Below are positions 46,816-57,819 of a stretch of DNA of 64,000 nucleotides, in pieces. The notes under the pieces were generated by a model that saw only the letters and a program-made list of their open reading frames with translations, searched no databases and was not told the DNA's origin. The translations under genes and the position numbers were made by a program. The DNA comes from Parasponia andersonii (Eukaryota > Streptophyta > Magnoliopsida > Rosales > Cannabaceae), in NCBI GenBank assembly GCA_002914805.1, contig JXTB01000392.1, forward strand, positions 160,456 through 224,455, written 5' to 3'. Position 1 is the first letter of the stretch. Every line of letters starts with the position of its first letter.

Positions 46816-47725
46816 GGTTGTTGATATATCCAACGGTGAGAGCTATTGTTTGTAATTGGTATATTATAATATAAGAAAAAGTGTCACTTTTATGGAGAAA
46901 GACACGATGGGAGAGCACTGATTATCTAATAATTACATCGATTATTGCACACTTGAGTATATCTAGTGAACAGAAAGATCACGTATTTTTCTTAATTTGA
47001 TTATAAATTTAAAAATAGGAAACAAGCGTAAATAACAAAATTAAATCAGTATTGAACTCATAAATTAAAATTTGAATTTCCCGTAATGACTAATTTTGAA
47101 TTAAAAGTGCATTTCAAAGGTGTAGGAAAAGAAACTGCCTATCACAGGTTATTTATTTAGCAACGTGGTGTGAAGAGAGAAAAGAGAAGCTACCCTATTG
47201 AAAATTGAAAAAAAAATGGGGCCTAGTTTCAAGATCAAGGTTCAAAGTTTTGGCAAAAAAAGGAAAGTTTCGAATATTAATGGAAGCTACTAAATTATGG
47301 TTCAAAGAAATAAAAGGAAATTAAACTTTGAATACTCAGTAAATCAAGTTTTAAAGATTTGGAAAGAATGATTTCTTTTCTTTTCTTTTTATTTAGATCT
47401 CTCTATCAATTGGTCACGTTTCTAGAAATAAAATTTACAGAATTATTTGTTTTTATCTTTCGTGTTTGTGACCTGGTTTTCAGATTCTTTGTTATCTTCT
47501 AATTTCTTTCAATTTCCTCATATTGATCAAATCATGAGAAGCATAAACAAAAACTAACATTAGATTTCATGATATAGATTTATATAAACTAAAACAAACG
47601 ATTTCAATACACATAAACCAACCATGCATGATGAGTCTTTAGCTAGTCCGTACTAGTAGTACTACTTCTTTTCGAACTTATGTCGGCAACTTTCGTTTTC
47701 CTTATCTGTAAAATATCGGTGATGA
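46816..47725. other. intergenic region between two NHL pseudogenes
   Basis: AT-rich with no gene recognised. The leader of NHL pseudogene 3, including the shared CCAACGGTGAG motif (plus strand, about 46829-46840), lies at its left end. Confidence 0.5.
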
Positions 47726-48425
47726 ATTATATGTACGAAGCAACACTTGGTACGCTCAAAGGCATGAAGGGGTACTTTTGATCGTTGATCTCCTTTCATC
47801 ATGGAGGAGCTAAAAGCAGGAACCCGCAAGTGACAGTTGACGTACGGTGGCTTGTACGGACTGCTGACCTTATCCTAAGCGTACATATTGGTCCGTACAG
47901 AAAGAGCGAGCGCCGCCGTGATGTCGTAAAACCCGGCTCTATGCTCGGCTAGGAACCTTTCAACGGAGTACAACCACCATGATCTGGAATCGATCCCCTT
48001 AAACGACAGCGTTTGGTTATTCCCTCGGAGAACTGCTCGCATGGTGTGTGTCGTGTTGTGTGTTTGGTAGAATGGCGGTAATGTTAGGTTGGCGAAGGGC
48101 CGTTTATTGCCGTAGAAGGAGGTCAGGGCTTCGAAGACGTCGTAGTAGATTCCCGCTTTGTTGTTCGGGTTTGTCAAGGTGAAGTTGAACGACATGTCGT
48201 GTGAGAACAGGAAGGTGCCGTTTGGTTTTATTATTGTCAAGTTGGATTTGGTGATGGAGGCGTCGGTGACGTAAAGTTCTACCTCCGGACCTTTTGACTT
48301 GTTGTTGTTGGAGGTCAAGACGAAGGCGAAGAAAAAATGAGGAGAACAATGCAAAATGCTAAGCAGTTCTGTTCATAGATCAAATAACAGCAGAGTTTTC
48401 CCGGCGGCGGCTACGACGGTGATGG
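47726..48425 (-). pseudogene. NHL pseudogene 4, main part
   Basis: The LEA_2 region reads EVELYVTDASITKSNLTI, DMSFNFTLTNPN, YYDVFEAL and PPFYQTHNTT. A TAG at about 47875 interrupts it, after which the frame continues with YKPPYVNCHLRVP and HAFERTKCC. Upstream, the proline-rich/membrane segment is out of frame with a TGA (GKTLLLFDL*). The coding DNA ends at about 48433, where a reversed solo LTR begins. The start codon of this gene appears to lie on the far side of that LTR (50903). Confidence 0.8.
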
Positions 48426-48433
48426 TGGGATAT

Positions 48434-50896
48434 TTTCAAGACCGAAAATTCAAAATCATGATTTTTAATAATTTTAAATAAAAATATAATAAAATATTAA
48501 TTTTACAAATTTTAGTAGAAATTGTATATTAGATAATTTCATTTTGATCCTAAAGTTTTTATGAATCCTTTAATATTTAAAACCCTTGTTAGTTTTCAAT
48601 TATTTAAGAAAATACCTAATAAGGTTCAAGAAAATTTTCAGCTATTTCATTTAAATGCTTGTTGGGAACCATTAATTTTGAAAAATTGAGTTTAACTAAA
48701 AATTTTAGTCTAATGTCCAAAATAATTTGCATTAAATCATTTGTAGTTTCAAGTTCTCAAATTAATAAGAGATCATCCTCGTATATCTACTTAGCTAATT
48801 TATTGATATTGGCTAAATAATTAGATAAAAAAAGAAATTAACAGAGAATGGATTCCTATCAGGAAAGAGAAGTGGGAAAACAAGTAAAAGTTATGTAGCT
48901 TGTCCGACCACCGAGATTATTGTCTTAAATAGACGAATACCTGAAAGTGAGAGAATTAGGGGGTGAGCATTCACATACTCAATAGAAATTCAATTATCCT
49001 TCTGAATGAATGCAATTTTACCAAACCTGCATAGTTAATATCTTTTTCAAAATTTCATTTATAAACTAAATTTATAAAATAGTTAATATTCAGAATAATC
49101 ACATATTCGAAACTAAAACAAAACTACAAGTTTGTACATATCATAAATCATCTCATCCTATGAGCTTAAATCCTCTCACCATGAACCAGAGTAACTCGCA
49201 TTATGTGCACTAAGTATTCTCTGCTTGATATATATCCCAAAAAAATCAAAGGGATACCCAGGTGTATATGCCAATCGAATTGGAGGGGCAATTGAATGCT
49301 TATGCCTATCGAGTGAGAGTAATCAAAAGACTCCGCATAGATTTACGGGCTCTCACCAAGAGTGGGGTACTGGCTGCCCACTAAACTCTGCGATGCCTAA
49401 AATGTATCTCATGTGTGATCTTATGGTATGTACAATATTTAACAGTTCACAATAACCATATATCAAAGAATATTCAAATTATACTTTAAATCTCACTTAG
49501 TATTATTTTGAGATTTACCATAACATTGGTAGCACACTATTGTACTACTCCATAATCACAATTTAAAAATATATATAAATAAGTCCACAATCCTATCCTA
49601 GCGTAATCCAAAATGTTTTATAGCTTATTAAACCATCTCATAAACCATGATTTTTCATAAATAAATTGTAATGTAATTATAAATTAAAACAAGTATAAAA
49701 CTATGTAATTGAACTCCTACCTCAATATGGTAGTAATAGCAGACTAATGACACTTGAAGAATCTCTTATTGGTCACTTGGGTGTTCAGACGGTCATTTTG
49801 GGATATGAGTAAGTTTACTTTAAAAAGTAACTTTTCTACCAGAGTCTTAGATGGAGAATCATAGGTCGCCACACAAATACTGGGTTAGATATATACTTTG
49901 TTAAAAGTGGGTCTTGGAGCAGGACCAGCCCGTACGATACTATTTACGAGCTATTTTCTAGATTTTTATGCTACTTTGAAACATAACTATATTTTGTATC
50001 AAAATTTGTCTCTTGACTACACTGAGTCAAAATTTAAGATCAGAATTCAGTTTTGAGATCATAAGCATTAAATAGGCTTAAAAATTTGAAAGTTACAAAA
50101 ATATAACTTTTATAAAATATTGAAAATGTCAACCTTTTCAATTCGAAAATTAATGCACTTCTAGATACCTTTTTGATACCATAAAATCATATTTCTTAGT
50201 GATTTTGACTCCTTTAATACACGGTATAATTTATATAAAATACCATATTTTAAAATAGACAAAATTGTCAAATCTAGAAATACTCATCGGTGGTGAATTA
50301 TTGTTGATGACTGGCGGGAAATTGACGGCGACGATGAGAGCTGTCCAGACGTGCTGGCGGTGTGGTCGTGCGACATCGGACGGCGACACAACGACCAAAA
50401 AATCTGATCGGCAGCATCTTTTTCAAAGGCTTCGATCTCGGGCTCCGGGCAGTATCAGGCGGCATGGCATCATCTCCGGGTGGCGCATCATGCGGGTTGG
50501 CGCATCTAGCCAATAGGGCGGTGATTCAGCCGGTAATGAAGAGTGATCGACGAGACGTTTTGAGAGAAAAGGCCAGGGATTTCGAGGAAGAAAAATCTCA
50601 AGGATTTATGCGCTATTTCAAGAACTATAATACACATGTTTGCTTCTACACGTGTGGGTATTATTTTTCACAATTACATATTGGCCAAACTTTAAAATAT
50701 TTTTGTATTTATTCCCTTAAATATTTATACTTTGGTCCTTGATTTTAAAATTCTTTTTCGCTTTAATCTAAATGAACTTAGACATTATTAAGTCCAAATA
50801 CATTGCGAACTTTTTTTTTTTAAAAAAAATTTAAGTTATCATTTTACCTTTAGCTCGAAACTACTTATTTACCCTTTTGAAAATTTGGTTTTTACA
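48434..50896 (-). mobile_element. solo LTR splitting NHL pseudogene 4
   Basis: A reverse-oriented copy of the Gypsy LTR family. On the plus strand it starts TTTCAAGACCGAAAATTCAA (consensus TGTCATGACC...) and ends AAATTTGGTTTTTACA. Length 2463 bp. No primer-binding site or internal DNA adjoins it, so it is solo. The flanks (GATAT left, TATGC right) do not form a clean 5 bp duplication. The frames at 49225-49455 and 50265-50742 fall inside the LTR and are not genes. Confidence 0.75.
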
Positions 50897-50920
50897 TATG
50901 CATGGTTGATGACCAGAAAA
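50897..50920 (-). pseudogene. NHL pseudogene 4, start codon and leader fragment
   Basis: On the minus strand TGGTCATCAACCATGCAT matches the leader and start of the other NHL copies (GATCATCAGCCATGG at 57813, GATTATCAACCATGG at 44308). The ATG would be at 50903, and the LTR interrupts after about two codons. Confidence 0.55.
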
Positions 50921-51899
50921 CGTCGAGAGCTAATATATAATAATGTAACACGGATAGTAGCACTTTTAATAAATTAGTGCTATGATCACTAAGTTATAGA
51001 TAACGAGGGATAGGCCGCCTATCAAATTATTTGATAATCTCTTTTTTATTTTTATTTTTTGATTGTGTAGAATAGCGAGAGAATATAAAGTAACTAATTA
51101 AGAAATAAAATTATAGCCGAAACTATAGGATTTAGAATTTTATAGCAGTTCGTTCAACTTATTAACAAAATATACAAGTTACTAAAACCTTCTAAAAACA
51201 TACATAAATTTAATAAATAAAATTACTAAAAATAATTTTTTTAAAATACTCATTTAAGGCCGGCCCTCTATGGAATTTTTGTATTGACTACAAACCGACC
51301 AAGTTGATGAATACACAAAATATCAAGAAACTTCTACTTGGGATAATCATTTTAGCAAATGTAATTCCATCCTAATCTGGTACATGCATCATATTTGTAA
51401 GTGTACAAACTGAATAGCTTTGAAATGCTCGAGTAACTCTCAATACATGTGATTTTTAATGTCCTTATTATTGGTCACCATGAGCATCATTTCTTTTAAT
51501 TACTAAGAAGAATAGTGATATGTACCAATATGTTTAATCGCAAATTATTTGTTATATTACGGTGTAATGAATTATTTTATGAAACAAATAATGTAAAATA
51601 ACAAGAAGATAATTTTTAGCCAATTGAGCAGCTTATATTTGTCTAAGATTCCTCAGAGTGTGTGTGAGTATCTAGAAAGAGAAGGTTTAAATTCTAATTA
51701 GACCAATTTTTTATTTGACTAATTAATGTGTTAACATTCTATCTATACTAAAATAACATTAAATTAATCTTTTCTTTTTGTTTTTGTTTCAATCTAATTA
51801 AAAGAAAATAAAATCCTTTGAATTTTTTTTTTCAAAAAATTCAAGTTCCAAACAAAGTCTAAAAAAAAAAAAAATTCTATTCTTTATAAATAAATTCTA
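50921..51899. other. AT-rich intergenic region
   Basis: No gene is recognised. It contains the upstream flank of NHL pseudogene 4 and the 3' flank of NHL pseudogene 5. Confidence 0.5.
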
Positions 51900-52765
51900 A
51901 TTATATAATCCATGTCACAATTGGTAGGCCCAAAAGCATAAATGCGTTCCGATTCTCCTTTCATGGAGTTGACAGGAACACGCAAGGAACAATAGATGTA
52001 CGGTGTCTTGTACGGAAGTTTAATGTCTACTATACCGTATTTTAGAGTCGTACAGACAGAGCGAGTGTTGCCGTAATATCATATACCCCAGCTATTTTCT
52101 CCGGAACAAACCGATAAAGGAAGTACTCCCGATCATGCCCAAACGACATGGTTTGACTCCCTCGAAAGTCTGCGTGCAACATGATTGTCGTTTTGTGGTC
52201 TAGGTAGAATGGCCTTAAAGGCCACTTGGGCGAACTGTGTTTCGCCTTGGATGGCCAACGATTGGATGCGTCCAAAGTACGCGCCTATGTTGGCGTTAGG
52301 GTTTGTAATGGTGTAGTTGAGCGACATGTCGTATGAGATCTGAAAGGTGTCGTTTGTGGTTACGTTGAGAGCGAAGTTGGCGAGGGTGGCGTCCTTCACG
52401 TAAACTTGCACTTCGCGGCATTTTGTCCACATGACCAAGAGAAAGACAAGGTCAATCTTATTATTTATCTTTGACGAAGTGGATTAGTTCAAGTGGTATG
52501 AGCATTCACTATTTAGGATCTTGTTTCTAGGTTCGAGTCACACCAGGAGTAGGCGTGAAAATCTATTATCCCTAATCGGGCAGGGTAGGGATTGGATAGT
52601 AGTAAGTATTTTTCTTTAAAATATAACAAGTAGAGGTCATTAGTTAAGTCCTACTTAAAAAAAAAAAAAAAGAAAAAGATTGGAGGGTTGCAAATACCGT
52701 GGCAGAGTTGAAAGAGTGAGCAGGATTCTCTTGTCACTGGGTGGCCCTACGGGTTGGGGTTCCAT
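51900..52765 (-). pseudogene. NHL pseudogene 5, interrupted by a SINE
   Basis: The start ATG at 52765 begins MEPQPVGPPSDKR, corresponding to the N-terminus of the intact 43613-44308 copy. The SINE at 52473-52672 sits where the membrane helix is encoded. Coding resumes with LVMWTKCREVQVYVKDATLA and NFALNVTTNDTF, with YDMSLNYTITNPN following. A frame change near 52205 leads to PFYLDHKTTIM and GVYDITATLALSVR, and another near 52045 to YGIVDIKLPYK, with PYIYCSLRVP and TNCDMDYII at the end. It is closest to the 43613 gene. Confidence 0.85.
52473..52672 (+). mobile_element. tRNA-derived SINE inserted in NHL pseudogene 5
   Basis: The A-box region TTAGTTCAAGTGGTATGAGC and B box GGTTCGAGTCACACC (from about 52530) are followed by a body ending GAGGTCATTAGTTAAGTCC and an A tail at 52655-52671. 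It is the best-preserved copy of the family also seen at 34465-34600 and 40376-40559. It has inserted antisense to the NHL gene. Confidence 0.85.
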
Positions 52766-55700
52766 GGCTTATGGTCCAAATGGCACTGATGAGATGAGAG
52801 ATAAAATTGGTTGTTGATATCAATAAAAAAATTCTGAGCAAGCAAAAGGAAAGTTACTAGAATTTGAATAAACAAACTAAGAAGCAAGATTAAATTTATA
52901 ATTTTCTTTCCCACCATTTTTTTAATGGAATTTTCTAGATTAATTTATTATAATAAAAAATTATTCTAAATAGTTTTTTTTTTTCCAAATATTTGGGGTG
53001 GAGATTGAACTCTAGACCCCAATATTAGAGGTAATAATGAGAATCAATTCTAAATAGTACATATTCTAGTTTAGAGCATTAAACAATCGTTTTTTTTTTC
53101 CCTTTTTTTGGCATTAAATTGTACAATTGACCAAGTTGAAAAATGAAGAGACCCTAGACATTTATGTATTTGTGTATTTTTTTGAAAAAGATGCTAAAAT
53201 CAAGATGGATAGTCATGACTAATACTTAAAAACGACAGCATTCTAATAACATGTTTCAAAAAACGACGATGTTTGAGACTTTAAAAAAAAAAACAAGAAC
53301 ATCCTGAGGACGACAGCATGTTCATAAAATGACATTATTCCACAACAATGTATTAGAAAACATGGCGTTATATCTAAAACGACAATATCTTGAAGGGTTA
53401 TATGCAAAACAATACTTTGAAATATGATATTTCCACGAATTTAACTCTGACGGCGTGTGCAAAATTATATAATTTCATATTTTAAATCTTTGTAAATTTG
53501 TACCTTTTAGACATAAATTAACTAAAATTTTCTTACAAAAAATGAATCTAAATTGAGCATATTTTATTTATGTAGACTAACACAAAAAAATAATTAAAAA
53601 TAATTAGTACAAAGCACCAATTTATTCACAAAAGTTATAAATTTACAGAGATTTAACATATGAAGACATAACTTTGCATAAGCCAAAAATCAGGGTTAAC
53701 ATTGCGGAAACGTCATAATTCAAGATTTATTTTGTAGTTATCCCTTTCTTTAAGAATGAAATCGTGTCCAAACAATAATTAACAAAACGACAATAATTGG
53801 AAACAATAACATCTGAAAAACAACAGCATCTAATAAACGAAATCATTTGTTAAAATGACATAGTCCTACAAACCACATAATATTCTCATGTATCTCTGGC
53901 GTAATATATTGAATGGCATTTACCGAAGAAAAATAAAAAAACAATGAAGAGCTTCTAAAAATGGAAAAAACCTAGATGCGCAAATTTTTGAAAAATTTTA
54001 GATTCATTTAGAAAAATATAACTTTTTAAAATTTATTTTAGAAATAACATTTTTAACAAATATTTAGAAGCATACCATTTTTTCTTCTAAATAGGTATTT
54101 TTCAGTAGTATTCAAAGTAACTTGTTGAGTTATTTAAGATAATCGATTAGTTAGTTGAGATAATTGACCAAGTTACCTATCTCATAAATTAATAAAAATG
54201 GTATTTTTTATAAATATTTTTAAAAGTGTATTTTTGTAATTAAATCCTGAATTTTGTTCCATTATCCTAGATTTTTCAATCTTTTTGAAAATTTCTCACA
54301 GAAAATCAAATTTCCTCTGTATTGAACTTGGTCAGGGTCCAATGTGCAAACTGTCCCGGATTGAGATAAGGGTAGAGGAAATTTGATTGGGCTTTTACAA
54401 AAATCCATGCCCAAGGTCCAAAAACTTAAAAACAAATCTTGGATGGCATGAATTTATTTCTTAAAAATCTCGGAAGGAAATTAGGCAAAACACGGTCTTT
54501 TAAAAAAGAATCTCAAAAATACGGTACCCCTGATTTTATAATATTTTCATACGGTGTTTTATGAAACTACCACCTAATTTTTTTTTTTTTTTTTTTTTCC
54601 GTCTTTCGTCCCTTCCTTTGCTCAAGTCTAAGACCTTGCTTTCTCACTCTCATCTCTGGCGACCTCAATTCTTCTAATTTTGTTGTCGGCAACGTTTATG
54701 TCAATTTTTGCGGATTCTTGTTCTATGGTGGCTTTTGGAACCAAAGGCACTTCACTATTTCTCTATCTGTAATTTAGTTTGAAATTAATCACCAAATGAG
54801 TAACAGTAACCAGAGTAATTAGTAACAAAATTACATACCAATAACAATAAAAATCATTAACTAAATTAGTTAACATTAACCAAAAAAATAACTCAAATTA
54901 GTTAATAGTAATAAGAGAAACTGAAAACTAGTAAGTGTAGAAATCAATAGCTGCATTAGAAACTGGTAATCAATAACAAAATTAGTAATTAGTAACATTT
55001 ACCAAATGACTAAATTGGTTAGGGGTTACTATAATTACTTCGTTTGTTCGTTGTTTTTTTTTTTTTTTTCCTTTTTTGAAACTAATAACCAATATTATAA
55101 TCATTAACCAGATTGGTAATTGTAAGTAACTACCAATCTAGAAACTAGTAACTAAATTGATAACTTTATTAGAAACTGTAAATAAGTTGGTTCTTCTTTA
55201 AAAAAAAAAAAACTAAATTGGTTATTGATAAATGGTTCAGTGGAATTAGTAACCATTTAATACATTGGTTCTTGGTAGCTAGGGTAAGTAGAACATATTT
55301 TAAAATTAGTAACCAAAAAGGTAATTGATATGGGAGTCGGATGTAGTCCCGCCGATGGCACAATTATCATTCATATTTTGATCAACATAGATCATGTTCT
55401 GGCCAACACAAATTAGTTAAAATATGACATATGTTAGCCAAAACATGAACGTGACAGGTTCTCTGGATAAGAGCTACATCTATAGGGAAGAAAATAAGAA
55501 AGAGGACAAAAAACAAAATTAAAAAAGAAAGAAGAGAGCAACAGAAAAAGAGAATGGTGAGGAAGATCATGATTCAATAGGAAAACATGGTAAGTTATAT
55601 GTTAATAAAATAGAGAGAAATAAAGGAAAGGGTGAGGAAGATCTTATCACGATGAAAATAAAAGAGTAAAAGAATGGTATTCTTATGGGTCGAACCTAAA

Positions 55701-56219
55701 ATGTAAAGCAAAGTCAAAGAGGCACCAACCACCATAGAAAAGGCAACTTATTAATTTGCGCATGCTTTTTATAAGATAAATTTTTTTAATTAAGATTTCT
55801 TTAATTACAAAATTGCCACTGCATATATTAATTGTATTTTTACAATTATTTACCCTTTATACTGCATAAAAAAGTATGAACCGTACTTTTGTGACTTTTG
55901 TTCTTTTTAAATGTAAAATTGAAGAAATCCCAAATCTCGGATTTATTTTAAAAAATATTATTTTCTTGAATTGTATTATAAATATACCACTTTTCTTAAT
56001 AGTTAATATTTTTCATAAGTACTCGAGAGAGGTTGGATACAACTGACGAGAGGTTGGATACAACTGCCTCGTCAATTAGTTAAAAAAAAATGAAACTTTT
56101 TAAATATTTTCAAAAAGGGGTAATCGCACAAATGATATCTGATCTAAAGTATCCGTGCGATTTGTAGTAATTTAGTCTTTCGAGTATATAAATTACAACA
56201 TGTTATTAAATTTTTGTTA

Positions 56220-56256
<37 letters not shown>

Positions 56257-56872
56257 GAGCACATGGTAGTATCTAAAAAATTATTTAACAGAAAATAAAC
56301 TGAACAAAAAGAATTAGAGAGGAAGAAAGAAATATTTTTGCCTTTTTTTTAGGACTCTTAAAACTGTAAATTTGAAGATTCTTTTTGATTGCTCATTTTT
56401 ATGCTTAAAATTCTCAAATTACCTTGCAAACATAGTTTCAATTTCTACCACGAGCTCTTTGCGTGTGTTTTTTGTTACAAATTTAACACGAAGTCAAGAT
56501 TTAGATAATCTAGGAGACCAAATTACTTTAATTCAAAAAATTAATTGTCACAATTGAAACTTCAAGAATCAAATTCTCAAAAATTCAATACTTCTGGGAC
56601 CATTTGTGCCATAAACCCTTTAAAAAATTATATTTTTCTAAATAAATATGAGATTTTTTAGAATTTTTAAATCTAGAATTGTAAGTCTTTTGAAAATTTG
56701 CCATATAAAATCAAATTTAGGAAATAAATGTCTGTTTTCTAGATATTCAGCATATAATGTACCCAGTTTTTAAAAATTTGATATACTAAAATACTTTATT
56801 CTATAACGAAACTTCAAAAAGTTAATATACTAATACACAATTATATAATAAAGAGTGATAATGCAAAAAATT

Positions 56873-56924
<52 letters not shown>

Positions 56925-57126
56925 TTAAAAAGCAAAGTTCGTACATACTTATAACGATCCATTTAGTAAACAAATGAAAAAAAAATCATCCATTTATCAA
57001 AACTCATATATATATATATGCTACATTCAAAATTAATATATACATACACATATACATATACACATACAGACTCTACTATAGGGAAAAAAAAAATTAATAC
57101 AAGAATTCGAGTAGTCTCTACTACTT
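52766..57126. other. gene-poor AT-rich region with short degenerate repeats
   Basis: No gene is recognised across 4.3 kb. Contents: a possible SINE shred at about 52990-53045; words with AACGACA repeated at 53220-53420 and 53765-53850; a stretch at 54770-55330 full of AATTAGTAAC/TTGGTAAC variants; a 23 bp tandem pair near 56028-56072 (GAGAGGTTGGATACAACTG twice); (TA)n runs at 56222-56253 and 56875-56921. Confidence 0.5.
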
Positions 57127-57813
57127 TTAATTAATTATATGAACAATGCCACATTGTGTAGCCTCAAAAGTACTATAAAGGGTTTTTCCTTCAACAGAGC
57201 TCAAAGGAACCCGCAAGTAACAGTGAATATAAGTCGAGTTCTGACGGTACTTAATCTTACCATACTTGGTCCGTACAGAGAGGTCGAGCACCACCGTAAT
57301 ACTGTACACCCCATCTCTCTTCTCTTCACCAAACCACGTAAGGAACTCTGTATCGTTGTCAAACGACAACGTCTCATTCCCTTCGAAAACTAACCTCAAG
57401 GTCTTCGTCGTCTTTCGTCTTTGATAGAACGGCGCCAAAGTCACGGCGGCGAACGGCTGCGAAGCATAGTACGCGTAGGCTTGGACGACGTCATAGTAGA
57501 CGGCGATTCTGGTGTTGGGGTTTGTTAGGGTTACGTCGAACGACATGTCGTACGAGATTAGTAATGTGTCGTTTGTTGTACTGTTGAGATCGAAGCTGGC
57601 GAGGGAGGCGTCTGTGACCAAAACTTGTATCTCGTTGCGGCTTCCGAAGATGATGGCTAAGATGAGGACGGCGACGAGGAGAAGACAGAAGCTAGCGGCG
57701 AGGAGAAAGAAGCAGAATTGGAAGAGCACGCAACAACAGTGTTTTCTAGGCGGCGGTGGTGGTAGTGGCGGCGGGAGTTGTGGACCGTTGGATTGGGGGT
57801 GGACTTTAACCAT
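57127..57813 (-). CDS. NDR1/HIN1-like (NHL) protein, LEA_2 domain, copy 6 (intact)
   Basis: Single exon, 228 aa, complete. The cytosolic N-terminus is proline-rich (PQLPPPLPPPPPRKH, about 11-25), then a cysteine-rich hydrophobic helix (about 26-55). The LEA_2 domain follows with VTDASLASFDLNSTTNDT, YDMSFDVTLTNPN, VYYDVVQAYAYYA, APFYQRRKTTKTL and FEGNETLSF, ending FEATQCGIVHIIN. The form is typical of the NHL family, with a plasma-membrane anchor and extracellular LEA_2 domain; the family is tied to defence and stress, the specific role unknown. It carries the leader motif GATCATCAGCCATGG. Its nearest relative in the window is pseudogene 3. Frames on the opposite strand (57139-57976) are shadows. 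Confidence 0.93.
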   Translation of the reverse strand: MVKVHPQSNGPQLPPPLPPPPPRKHCCCVLFQFCFFLLAASFCLLLVAVLILAIIFGSRNEIQVLVTDASLASFDLNSTTNDTLLISYDMSFDVTLTNPNTRIAVYYDVVQAYAYYASQPFAAVTLAPFYQRRKTTKTLRLVFEGNETLSFDNDTEFLTWFGEEKRDGVYSITVVLDLSVRTKYGKIKYRQNSTYIHCYLRVPLSSVEGKTLYSTFEATQCGIVHIIN

Positions 57814-57819
57814 GGCTGA

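Noticed and set aside
50265..50742. 83-126 aa frames
   Set aside because: The GC-rich part of the solo LTR at 48434-50896; no domain.
54590..54770. Slightly GC-richer stretch that looked like a possible first exon
   Set aside because: No sustained frame, no splice-linked continuation and no family match were found.
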